From Paludibacter sp. (GTDB taxonomy: Bacteria > Bacteroidota > Bacteroidia > Bacteroidales > Paludibacteraceae), in contig JANJXE010000329.1 in the NCBI GenBank assembly GCA_024709185.1, forward strand, positions 1 to 12,148: a stretch of 12,148 nucleotides of DNA, written 5' to 3'. The notes beneath the pieces were generated by a model. That model had not been told where the DNA came from, searched no databases, and saw only the letters and a program-made list of their open reading frames with translations. Within the stretch, counting starts at the first letter, position 1; each line of letters opens with the position of its first letter. A program made the position numbers and the translations under genes. Shown in pieces: positions 1-7,197 of this stretch.

Positions 1-1206
1 GGTTTTGTTTTCGCTTACCAATGCAGCTGTGCTGTATTGCAAAATCATAAATCCGGAATTAAGTCCTGTATGTTCGAGCAATAACTTGGGCAGACCAGGC
101 ACGGATTCCATCATCGAAAGATAAACCCTCCGATCGGATACATTTCCAAGCTCGGCAGCCGCCAGTCCGGCGTAATCAATAGGCAGGGCAATGGGTTGAC
201 CATGAAAATGGCCTCCGCTAATTGTTTTATCCTCTGAAAAAATGATGGGATTATCGGTAACTGAGTTGATTTCTGTAAGAATAATTTCTTTCAGGTGAAG
301 CCATGCATTGCGCGAAGCTCCGTGAATTTGGGGGATACAACGCAGCGAATACGGATCCTGAACGCGGTGACAATTTTTATGCGACGTTACTATTTGAGAA
401 TGATACAAAAGCATACGCATCCGTTGGGCTACATATTCAGAGCCTGCATAAGGCCTCAGTTGGTGCAATTCCTCATCGAAGCATTTTACGGAGCCCAGCA
501 TAGCCTCGTGGTTGATGGCAGCGATGATATCGGCATGGTCGAGACAATTTTGCAATTTTTCGATAAGTAGAATTGCATGAGCACTCATAAACTGCGTTCC
601 GTTAATAAGTGCAAGTCCTTCTTTAGGACCCAGATCAACTGGTTGCAAATCATGTTGGTTTAGAATGGTTTCGGTAGCTATAGGAGTTCCATCAACCCAA
701 ACCAGACCCATTCCCAGCAAAGGCAGAAACAAGTGCGAAAGAGGCGCCAGGTCGCCGGAAGCGCCAACAGAACCCTGTTCCGGCACGCAGGGAATCACTT
801 TGTTTTCGATATGCCAGAGGATACGCTCCACCGTTTCAATTGCAATTCCCGAATATCCTTTGCAAAGAGCATGCACCTTCAAAATCATCATTAACAGGGA
901 AATTTCCGGATCGATAAAATTTCCGACACCCACGCTATGACTCATCAAAAGATTGTATTGCAATTTTCGGGTATCCTCCTCGTCAATTAAGGTGGTACAA
1001 AGTGGTCCAAAACCCGTATTGATGCCATAAACAATCTTTTGTTTATGAACAATACGTTCCACCACCCGTCGGTTACGATTTACCCTGGCCCGGGCATGTT
1101 GCGATAAAACTCCCTGAATCTCTCCCCGGGCTATTCCAAGGGCAATTCCGATGGTCAGTTCATCTTCGCCGTACTGAAATTCTCGAAACAATTTCTCGTT
1201 TCTCAT
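1..1206 (-). CDS. hutH: Histidine ammonia-lyase, N-terminal 402 residues (cut by window edge)
   Basis: Cytoplasmic enzyme that removes ammonia from L-histidine to give trans-urocanate, the first step of histidine degradation. The MIO-prosthetic-group triad Ala-Ser-Gly lies at residues 149-151 inside GSVGASGDLAPLSHL. Other family landmarks by comparison with Pseudomonas putida HutH are Tyr60 in YGINTGFGP, Ser-His at 89-90, Asn202 in LINGTQ, Tyr286/Arg289 in YSLRC, Phe334 in GGHFHG and SENKT at 398-402. The usual length is about 500-510 residues, so about 100 are missing, including the conserved NQEDHVSM segment. The start is the ATG at 1206. No Shine-Dalgarno sequence is visible, but a -7-like box lies about 50 bases upstream. 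The gene diverges from the large lipoprotein gene. A tyrosine or phenylalanine ammonia-lyase is the main alternative; the classical HutH motifs make histidine much more likely. No other hut gene is visible in the window. Confidence 0.95.
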   Translation of the reverse strand, partial: MRNEKLFREFQYGEDELTIGIALGIARGEIQGVLSQHARARVNRNRRVVERIVHKQKIVYGINTGFGPLCTTLIDEEDTRKLQYNLLMSHSVGVGNFIDPEISLLMMILKVHALCKGYSGIAIETVERILWHIENKVIPCVPEQGSVGASGDLAPLSHLFLPLLGMGLVWVDGTPIATETILNQHDLQPVDLGPKEGLALINGTQFMSAHAILLIEKLQNCLDHADIIAAINHEAMLGSVKCFDEELHQLRPYAGSEYVAQRMRMLLYHSQIVTSHKNCHRVQDPYSLRCIPQIHGASRNAWLHLKEIILTEINSVTDNPIIFSEDKTISGGHFHGQPIALPIDYAGLAAAELGNVSDRRVYLSMMESVPGLPKLLLEHTGLNSGFMILQYSTAALVSENKT

Positions 1207-1256
1207 GTGTTTGTTCGATTTAAGGATTAAAACAGAATGATTATTCCATTTACTTG

Positions 1257-1264
1257 CAAATATA
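1257..1264 (-). promoter_or_regulatory. Candidate -7 promoter box for hutH
   Basis: Read on the minus strand this is TATATTTG, an exact match to the Bacteroidota -7 consensus TAnnTTTG. The expected -33 position holds only GTTTT (about 1284-1288), a weak match to TTTG. Transcription would begin near 1250, giving a leader of about 45 bases before the hutH ATG. The match is seen directly; activity is inferred. Confidence 0.5.
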
Positions 1265-1403
1265 AAAGAATGTTTTGAGATATAAAACTGGCATTCAGAG
1301 AATTTCTTATCAATTTTTTTGAGCAAATTCTTATATATCAGGAGTAGAAGAATTAAATATTAAAAAACGCATTAAAAACAACCTAAATTATAAATTAATC
1401 AAT

Positions 1404-1411
1404 TATATTTG
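1404..1411 (+). promoter_or_regulatory. Candidate -7 promoter box for the three-gene lipoprotein cluster
   Basis: The sequence is TATATTTG, again an exact match to TAnnTTTG, now on the plus strand. No good TTTG is seen at the expected -33 position, so an activator or a degenerate upstream box would be needed. The predicted start near 1418 leaves a leader of about 70 bases before the ATG at 1487. The surrounding DNA is very AT-rich, so a chance match is possible. Confidence 0.42.
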
Positions 1412-1486
1412 CTTTGCATTTAAAAACATTTGTTATGTTTTAAAAGCCAGTAAATATTGTATATCAACTATTTAAAAACCAATGAT

Positions 1487-4400
1487 ATGAGCCGGAAAAA
1501 TTTTATTTGTATGATTTTGCTGGTAACAGGTCTTTTAGCATCATGTACCGATGACATTTTCGTGCCTGAAAGCAATCAATTAATCGCCAGTATCGAAAGT
1601 GATTTGAATATGACGGCCAGCAATGGAAATGCACGCATTAATTTTGACAATGATCCAACAAATCAACGAATGAATGTTTTGTGGAAAGATGGTGATTCAA
1701 TAGGCGTTTTTGGCGCAACAGAAGGAACAAACGTTCCATATTCAACGCAGACATCCGCAATTAACGATAACGGACGCACTGCGATTTTCACCACTTCACA
1801 AACCAAACCAAAAGGGCAACTGGTAGCCTATTATCCCTATCAAAAAAATGCACAACTCATAGGTGATGAACTAAATCTGACTATGCCTCAGGTTCAGGTT
1901 TATGCTGTGGATGGTTCCGGAATCCCTTTACCCCCTGCTGAAGCAAATTTTATGGTGGCAAAGCCCTCTGCAGATGCCGAAAGAATAATTTTCAGCAATG
2001 TTTTTGCGTTACTGGAAATAAATTTCAATCAAAACAAAGACAGTGTTGTTAAAAAACTGGTGTTTACAGATTTATCAGGCAAACCAGTTTCAGGTCCCTT
2101 TAAAATTAAATGGACTGAAAACGAAGCTGAAGCCTATTTTCCATCTGGCACTAATTCTTCAAATGATACTTTATCGCTGGATTGTAAAAATGGGATTGGT
2201 GCACCTTCAAATGTTATACAGCGATTTTACATGTTGGTTCCTGCCCGTGAATATCCTAAAGGATTTCAAATCGATTTTATCATGGAAAACGGCACGAAAA
2301 CTTCCAAAACAATAGGTTCAGCATCCGGTAAAACACTGGTTAAAGGAAAGCTGTATCCTATTGGAGATACTGCAAATGAGTCGGTGGATGTTGAATACGC
2401 CCTCAACCCCGGAGTATATCAATTCAGTAAAGAGCAATTGCAGCAATTTGCTAACTTTAGCTACAACACTACCACTAAATCATTGACGTTTACTGCACCC
2501 GGAAATATTCCCTTTTACAACGGAACGTATATCATTTTAAATCTATCAAACGAGACTATTCCATATGGATATGCAGGACAGGTTGATGATATTACCTCTC
2601 TTTCAAACGGACGACAACAAATTAAGGTTATTCCAACAAATGAAGTAACAACTCTTTTTAATAATTTATCGATTGGATCACCACTTTGGAATTCAGACGG
2701 CACTCCATCTGAAGGAGAAGGACTTGCTCTTGATCTAGCATCCTACATTACAGATATTACAACTTACAATGGAACACGTGTGCCTTTCAACATTTCAGGA
2801 TCGACGGTTTCAATGAAAGTTCCGCTTTATAGTCCGGGTTCATTCTCCAAAACTCCTACTTATCTTGCTCCACCAAAGTCATTTTCACCTTTTGCAGCCA
2901 TAAACAGGTCTATGATAACTTCAGCAGACAAGTATACGCCTGCATTCACTTCACCTGCAATGACCTATACCTTCAACGATGAGCAGAATCTATCAGCTAA
3001 AGTAGGAGTACAGGTAACCATGAACACCATCATGAGTATGAGTATTGTTGACAAAACACTTGAATACCTGCACTTTAAGGCAACTCCGGTAATTACTTTT
3101 ACCAGCGACTTTACAGCCAAAATGGAGAAAACCTATCAAAAAGAAGTTCCACTTCTCGAATTTCATTTTGCCCCCATACCAGTAGGGCCAATTATGATAA
3201 TACCCATCATGAAACTGAATGCTGTAGCTGACTTACAGGGCAAGGCAAATCTGACAACCACAATGACTTATAAACAAGAAGTTCCTTTCGGGTTCTCCTA
3301 TGTTCCCGGTGGTTTTGTTTACCGAAATTATCTTCCTAAAAAAGATCCTAACGATAAAAACGAACCATTTATTTACTCTGGCAAGTTAAAATTGGAAGGA
3401 AGCGTTGCTGTAGGAGCAAAGATCTATGGTGGATTTAAAGTTTTTGGGTTGTTAGAAGCAACGGCTAATGTTGATTCCAGAATCAGAGTAAGGTGCAATG
3501 TCGATTTTGATGCTGCATTGGATAATGCCGGAACAGGTAATTTACCCAATGGCTATTTTTACGAGGCATATGCATCTTCAAAAGTCGAAACACTACTCAC
3601 ACCTTCCATTGGCGTTGGAGTTGTCAGTCTCGGAGGTGTGTTAAATGCAAAGTCACAGTCGGAAGAACTTGAAATCCCATTATCAGAACATTACTTACTT
3701 CCCCATTTTTCAACATGTAAGTTTTCGCAGACCGAAAAAGGAAAAATGGAGGTGTCGATGGTAATTAAAAACAAGCTGTTGCTTGGTGCTCAACTCGGTC
3801 TTCGTATATCTAAGAATTATTTTTTGTACGAAATGGTTGATGAAATAGATCTTGGTGACTATTCCGGACCTCCAATTGGAAAAGATTCCTTGATAGTTAA
3901 AAGGACAGTTGATATTAGAGACGATTTAGAAGTAGGTGAATCCTATGATGTAAGTACTACAATTAATATTAATGGAAAAACGATAGTAACTCCCAGTCTT
4001 GGAAAGCTGTTACCAGCATGGCCTGACAGGATCACATTTACAACTTCCAAATCAAAAGGGGAAACCATTGAATTTACTGTTCTTGGATCGCAGATATGGA
4101 TCGACCTGAATAATAATCAAATAATGGAGGAAGAAGAATTTAAGCAAAATCAAAATTTCTTTAGTAGTAAAATTAATTCTCAAACAATTACTGTTCATGG
4201 ATTAATTGAATCATTCCAATGCACTGGACAGCAACTTACAAATGTAGATCTATCAAACTGTCCAAATATTACAACTATAAATTGCCAATTCAACGAATTA
4301 ACCAAACTCGATCTGTCTTCCTGCCCTAAATTAACCAGATTAGATCTTCGTGACAATAAAATTAGCTCCATCGTTATATCCAATAATCAAAAACTTGAAT

Positions 4401-5167
4401 GGTTAGATTTAAATAACAATAACCTTACAAACTTTACCTTAAACAATCAGGAGGAGTTAGTGACTCTTCGTTTAGACAATAACTTACTAACGAACATTAA
4501 CATAAGCAACAACCCAAAACTTCCGAAGTTTAGCTTTGCTAACAATCCTGTCGTCAGTGTAGATGCATCAAATTGTGATTCGTTAGAAATAGTTGCGTTT
4601 TCATATGGTGAAGGAAGAACTTTAACTCACTTAAATTTAAGTGGCTGTACAAGTCTCACATCAGTTTTTGTAGATGGAAACAATCTACAATCAATTAACT
4701 TAACAGGATGTAAAGCCTTGAAAAGACTAGACTGTAAAAATAATCAATTGAAAACACTTATCACGACTGATAACAAAGCCCTTGAGACACTCAATTGTTC
4801 CGAAAATCAATTAACTCAGCTCAATTTGGGCTCGAACAATCTGCTTAAAAACGTAAGTTGCAATTTTAATCAACTGATATCCATCAACGCACAAAACTGC
4901 AATCAGCTCACTACATTGGATTGTTCATCCAACCGAATAACGCAATTAAATCTTACCAATTGTGGAAGTTTGTATTTAATACATCTTGAGGATAATCAAC
5001 TATTTGGAACTGCTACCAACTCAATAATGAATGTGATTCCTGATCGGTCAGGAAAATCTAAAGGTTTTTTGATGTTTTCTGGAAACAGTGGTTACTATTC
5101 AGCATTAGAAACTGCTGTAGGAAAAAACTGGGAAGTTAGAGATGGTAGCTGGACAAATGAAGAATAA
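1487..5167 (+). CDS. Large surface lipoprotein: fimbrillin-like domain, unassigned middle region, leucine-rich repeats
   Basis: A 1226-residue protein with a lipoprotein signal at residues 1-20 (MSRKNF, hydrophobic core, lipobox LLASC, Cys20). TDD follows the cysteine, an acidic stretch like the Bacteroidota surface-export signal. Residues 60-300 look like a fimbrillin/Mfa-like domain: VLWKDGDSIGVF at 64-75, YYPY at 115-118, then PIGDT near 291. Residues 305-800 are beta-rich and not assigned. Residues 840-905 form the small module common before Bacteroidota leucine-rich repeats, with an EF-hand-like loop at 873-884. Residues 907-1174 carry 12.5 leucine-rich repeats, and a W-V-G type cap ends the chain. 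I chose the ATG at 1487 because it begins the signal peptide directly; an in-frame TTG at 1457 would add ten residues. It is the first gene of a tight cluster. An adhesion or ligand-binding role at the cell surface is inferred, not shown. No type IX secretion C-terminal domain is evident. Confidence 0.88.
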   Translation: MSRKNFICMILLVTGLLASCTDDIFVPESNQLIASIESDLNMTASNGNARINFDNDPTNQRMNVLWKDGDSIGVFGATEGTNVPYSTQTSAINDNGRTAIFTTSQTKPKGQLVAYYPYQKNAQLIGDELNLTMPQVQVYAVDGSGIPLPPAEANFMVAKPSADAERIIFSNVFALLEINFNQNKDSVVKKLVFTDLSGKPVSGPFKIKWTENEAEAYFPSGTNSSNDTLSLDCKNGIGAPSNVIQRFYMLVPAREYPKGFQIDFIMENGTKTSKTIGSASGKTLVKGKLYPIGDTANESVDVEYALNPGVYQFSKEQLQQFANFSYNTTTKSLTFTAPGNIPFYNGTYIILNLSNETIPYGYAGQVDDITSLSNGRQQIKVIPTNEVTTLFNNLSIGSPLWNSDGTPSEGEGLALDLASYITDITTYNGTRVPFNISGSTVSMKVPLYSPGSFSKTPTYLAPPKSFSPFAAINRSMITSADKYTPAFTSPAMTYTFNDEQNLSAKVGVQVTMNTIMSMSIVDKTLEYLHFKATPVITFTSDFTAKMEKTYQKEVPLLEFHFAPIPVGPIMIIPIMKLNAVADLQGKANLTTTMTYKQEVPFGFSYVPGGFVYRNYLPKKDPNDKNEPFIYSGKLKLEGSVAVGAKIYGGFKVFGLLEATANVDSRIRVRCNVDFDAALDNAGTGNLPNGYFYEAYASSKVETLLTPSIGVGVVSLGGVLNAKSQSEELEIPLSEHYLLPHFSTCKFSQTEKGKMEVSMVIKNKLLLGAQLGLRISKNYFLYEMVDEIDLGDYSGPPIGKDSLIVKRTVDIRDDLEVGESYDVSTTININGKTIVTPSLGKLLPAWPDRITFTTSKSKGETIEFTVLGSQIWIDLNNNQIMEEEEFKQNQNFFSSKINSQTITVHGLIESFQCTGQQLTNVDLSNCPNITTINCQFNELTKLDLSSCPKLTRLDLRDNKISSIVISNNQKLEWLDLNNNNLTNFTLNNQEELVTLRLDNNLLTNINISNNPKLPKFSFANNPVVSVDASNCDSLEIVAFSYGEGRTLTHLNLSGCTSLTSVFVDGNNLQSINLTGCKALKRLDCKNNQLKTLITTDNKALETLNCSENQLTQLNLGSNNLLKNVSCNFNQLISINAQNCNQLTTLDCSSNRITQLNLTNCGSLYLIHLEDNQLFGTATNSIMNVIPDRSGKSKGFLMFSGNSGYYSALETAVGKNWEVRDGSWTNEE
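4205..5008 (+). repeat. Leucine-rich repeat array within the large lipoprotein (12 full repeats and one partial)
   Basis: Residues 907-1174 divide into units of 21 residues with the pattern LxxLxCxxNxLTxLDLSxCxx. Units begin at residues 907, 928, 949, 970, 991, 1012, 1033, 1057, 1078, 1099, 1120, 1141 and 1162. The unit at 1033 is 24 residues long and carries a GEGR insertion; the last is partial. Cysteine often occupies the sixth position or the turn before the next unit. The regular spacing predicts a curved solenoid, usually a protein- or ligand-binding surface. Confidence 0.9.
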
Positions 5168-5177
5168 ACAAAGAACC

Positions 5178-5855
5178 ATGAAAACAATTAAAAAAATAGC
5201 TTTGATTAGCTGCCTCATAGTTTCAGCTATCGCCTGCGATGAAATTAACAATGAAGAACCAACACTATCGCTGGAGCCATCGGGGATGGTACTATTACCT
5301 GCTTCCGGAGGAACAAAGGAATTTACAGTCACAACCAATCAACAGGAATGGACGGTAGTATCGGATAAATCATGGTGTAATGTGAAAAGTAAAACAGGAA
5401 ATAATTTTGTGCTGGAAGCTGCCGAAAATCTGTCAACACTGAACAGAGATACTGCAAAAGTAACCATCAGTGCCGGTGAGGCTCAGCCATTAACGATACG
5501 TGTTAGTCAGTTGGGAAGTGAACCAGCTCTTTCGGTTTCACCTACCCTTTCAACGATTGAATTTCCAGCTGAAATAACCACCGAATCACATGTGTTTACT
5601 GTTATATCGAATGAATCCAGCTGGCATGCCAGGGTCCCAACAGTCGATTCGCTGTGGTGTAAAGTGACTATGAATCCATCAGCAAAGACATTCACCATTA
5701 AGCCTGAAACCAATACAACTGAAACTTCGAGAAGCGCCGTAGTGCTGGTTTCGGGAATTCAGGCCAGTTCAATTAGTATTAATGTGAAACAAAAAGCAAA
5801 AACACAGAACTCCACGGATGATTTTGAATACGAAGAGGGAACAAGTTGGGACTAA
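5178..5855 (+). CDS. Lipoprotein with two BACON domains
   Basis: A 225-residue predicted lipoprotein. The signal peptide MKTIKKIALIS...IAC ends at Cys20. The -3 residue is Ala rather than Leu, a slightly weak lipobox. DEINNEE follows the cysteine, acidic as expected for surface display in Bacteroidota. Residues 30-112 and 117-205 are two BACON-type beta-sandwich repeats, each with the pattern L-S-x-x-P, a central F-T-V, a W in the next strand (W58, W149) and a final V-x-Q strand (VSQLG, VKQKA). An acidic tail, DDFEYEEG, ends the protein. The ATG at 5178 is preferred because it starts the signal peptide; longer in-frame starts overlap the previous gene. Only 10 bases separate it from the large lipoprotein gene, so they are very likely co-transcribed. 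BACON domains are thought to bind carbohydrate or act as spacers; no catalytic domain is present. Confidence 0.85.
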   Translation: MKTIKKIALISCLIVSAIACDEINNEEPTLSLEPSGMVLLPASGGTKEFTVTTNQQEWTVVSDKSWCNVKSKTGNNFVLEAAENLSTLNRDTAKVTISAGEAQPLTIRVSQLGSEPALSVSPTLSTIEFPAEITTESHVFTVISNESSWHARVPTVDSLWCKVTMNPSAKTFTIKPETNTTETSRSAVVLVSGIQASSISINVKQKAKTQNSTDDFEYEEGTSWD

Positions 5856-5889
5856 AAAGCATTATACTGAAAATCAAAATCGAAAACGA

Positions 5890-6345
5890 ATGAAAACGTT
5901 CAGCATTTTTTTAATTAGCCTTCTACTTGTAATTAATGGTCTAAAGAGTCAGGAATACGATCAGGCATTAGCCACAGAGCTGGGTGCTGACGAACGGGGC
6001 ATGAAATCCTATGTATTGGTAATTTTGAAAACGGGCCCTGTTTCGGTGAGAGATAAACATCAACGCGACAGCATTTTCTCAGGCCATATGCAAAATATCG
6101 GGCGAATGTCGGATGCAGGCTGGTTGGTATCTGCCGGGCCTATTGGCAAAAACGAACGACAGTACCGGGGTATCTATATCTTCGATGTGCGAACAATTGA
6201 AGAAGCAGAAAAACTGGTGCTTACCGATCCGGCAGTATCTTCGGGTTTGTTAGCTGCAGAATATTACCCCTGGTATGCTTCAGCTGCGTTGCCGGTTCAT
6301 AAAAAATACCATCAGAAAATTCAAAAAAAGAAAATAGTAGAGTAA
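5890..6345 (+). CDS. Exported YciI-fold protein
   Basis: A 151-residue protein with a cleavable signal peptide (MKTFSIF, hydrophobic stretch to about residue 18, likely cut near KSQ at 19-21). Residues 38-130 match the YCII-related fold: YVLVILKTGP at 41-50, GHM at 65-67 containing the conserved histidine, GWLVSAGP at 77-84, RGIYIFDV at 93-100, then EEAEKLVLTDPAV at 104-116. The C terminus is lysine-rich. YciI proteins are small ferredoxin-like-fold proteins with a His-Asp pair and mostly unknown reactions; most members lack a signal peptide, so the exported form is notable. The ATG at 5890 begins the signal peptide; an upstream in-frame start would overlap the BACON gene. It lies 34 bases after that gene and before a hairpin terminator, so it is probably the last gene of the cluster. 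Its substrate is not evident. Confidence 0.85.
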   Translation: MKTFSIFLISLLLVINGLKSQEYDQALATELGADERGMKSYVLVILKTGPVSVRDKHQRDSIFSGHMQNIGRMSDAGWLVSAGPIGKNERQYRGIYIFDVRTIEEAEKLVLTDPAVSSGLLAAEYYPWYASAALPVHKKYHQKIQKKKIVE

Positions 6346-6351
6346 CATTAA

Positions 6352-6383
6352 AAAGGTCTGACGATTAAACTCATCAGACCTTT
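6352..6383. terminator. Bidirectional hairpin terminator between YciI and hsp20 genes
   Basis: A perfect 10-bp stem, AAAGGTCTGA (6352-6361) and TCAGACCTTT (6374-6383), encloses a 12-base loop. It starts 7 bases after the YciI stop codon. On the minus strand it is followed by a run of five T's, so it suits the end of the hsp20 transcript at least as well. On the plus strand the run is TTT only, then CGTTTCG. Confidence 0.8.
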
Positions 6384-6450
6384 CGTTTCGAGCGTTGGCA
6401 ATAATTTATTAACCAGACAATACGAACTAATCAATTAGTTATCAGTTGGT

Positions 6451-6897
6451 TTATTGAATTTCAATAGCTCGTACCGGGCGATCTTTAGCGTGATCCATTT
6501 TCGGTATTTCTACTTTCAGGATACCGTTGTCGTAACGTGCCGAGATATTATCACGGTCGGAGCTGTCAGGAAGGCTGAAAGAACGGCAGAACGACTGATA
6601 ACTGAATTCACGACGGGTAAATTGCTGGTCATCCTTTGTTTCTTTTTCCACTTTCTTTTCCGATGAAATTGTCAGCACATCCTTGTTGAGTTCAATTTTA
6701 AAATCGCCCTTTTCAAAGCCCGGTGCAGCCATTTCCACTTCGAACCGATCGGCACTTTCTTTAATGTTCACAGCCGGAAGAGTTGTGTTGGTGTTTGAAA
6801 AGTTACGGTTCGTCCAATCCATCCAGTCACGATCAAAAAATTCATTGAAGATACTTGGCCATGCTGGTACATTCTGAGTTCTTTTAATGAGTGTCAT
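6451..6897 (-). CDS. Small heat-shock protein (Hsp20 / alpha-crystallin family)
   Basis: A 148-residue cytoplasmic ATP-independent holdase chaperone that would bind unfolding proteins under stress. The alpha-crystallin domain spans about residues 40-140. It contains VNIKESADRFEVEMAAPGF at 43-61 with the family A-x-x-P-G motif, LTISSE at 75-80, FCRSFSLP at 103-110 and the hallmark NGILKVEIPK at 124-133. The C-terminal IEI at 145-147 matches the I-x-I motif that docks into the neighbouring subunit. A W/F-rich N-terminal arm (residues 1-38) is usual for oligomer assembly. Length is typical. The start at 6897 is fixed by an AGGAGG five bases upstream. The gene is monocistronic, convergent with the YciI cluster and divergent from the redoxin gene. 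Confidence 0.95.
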   Translation of the reverse strand: MTLIKRTQNVPAWPSIFNEFFDRDWMDWTNRNFSNTNTTLPAVNIKESADRFEVEMAAPGFEKGDFKIELNKDVLTISSEKKVEKETKDDQQFTRREFSYQSFCRSFSLPDSSDRDNISARYDNGILKVEIPKMDHAKDRPVRAIEIQ

Positions 6898-7197
6898 AAT
6901 AACCTCCTATTTTAAAGTTGTTAGATGTTTATTTTTTCGTTGATTGAAATTACAAACGGAATGCCAAAGCATTGGTAAGCATATTTAATCGCTTAATAAT
7001 CTGCAATATAGCTAAATATATAGTTTCAAGAAACAACTGAAAAATCGACATTTCAGCTGCCTAAATGGCAGTTAGTAGCTTTTTACACATGCCATATTGA
7101 CTCAACCAGACTTTTCACTAACTATTTTACTTTAAAACATTCTTACTTAAAATGTGTTATTAAAAGTAATTGTACAACCATTTAAACAAAAAACAAT
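6898..7197. other. Divergent intergenic region between hsp20 and redoxin genes
   Basis: These 300 bases hold no supportable gene. They contain the hsp20 Shine-Dalgarno site, a sigma-54-like candidate on the minus strand at 6951-6967, and two short overlapping inverted repeats: CTGAAA 7037-7042 with TTTCAG 7051-7056, and AGCTGCC 7055-7061 with GGCAGTT 7067-7073, the second with one G-T pair. I find no exact TAnnTTTG box in either direction, so both promoters remain unassigned. Confidence 0.5.
6903..6908 (-). promoter_or_regulatory. Strong Shine-Dalgarno sequence of hsp20
   Basis: The minus strand reads AGGAGGTTATTATG, so a perfect AGGAGG lies five bases before the start codon. The other genes in this window lack such a site, as is usual for Bacteroidota, so translation of this gene may depend more on anti-Shine-Dalgarno pairing. 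Confidence 0.75.

Noticed and set aside
295..940. Plus-strand open frames of about 90 codons at 295-570 and 665-940
   Set aside because: They lie wholly inside hutH on the other strand, whose motifs are unmistakable. Their own translations resemble no protein family.
1..1206. Tyrosine or phenylalanine ammonia-lyase instead of HutH
   Set aside because: GSVGASGDLAPLSHL, YSLRC and SENKT follow the classical HutH pattern, whereas tyrosine-specific enzymes of Bacteroidota as I remember them differ at the last site. The deciding C-terminal residues are outside the window, so a small doubt remains.
1457..1486. TTG at 1457 as the start of the large lipoprotein
   Set aside because: The extra ten residues (MYINYLKTND) would precede a normal signal peptide and leave the n-region unusually long. 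The ATG at 1487 gives a standard 20-residue lipoprotein signal.
4195..4383. Minus-strand frame inside the leucine-rich repeats
   Set aside because: It is antisense to a regular repeat array. The long frame follows from the repeat periodicity and has no start context.
4205..5008. DNA-level tandem repeat or CRISPR-like array under the leucine-rich repeats
   Set aside because: The 63-base units are conserved only at protein level. Nucleotide identity between units is low and there are no identical repeats with spacers.
4940..5167. Type IX secretion C-terminal domain on the large lipoprotein
   Set aside because: The last residues form a repeat cap ending GKNWEVRDGSW. The usual beta-sandwich sorting motifs are not seen, and the protein already has a lipoprotein signal.
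5142..5177. Upstream in-frame starts for the BACON lipoprotein that overlap the previous gene
   Set aside because: The added residues (MVAGQMKNKQRT) precede a complete lipoprotein signal beginning at 5178.
6898..7197. Small RNA or riboswitch in the hsp20-redoxin spacer
   Set aside because: Only short weak hairpins are visible, with no conserved riboswitch core or terminator-like end.
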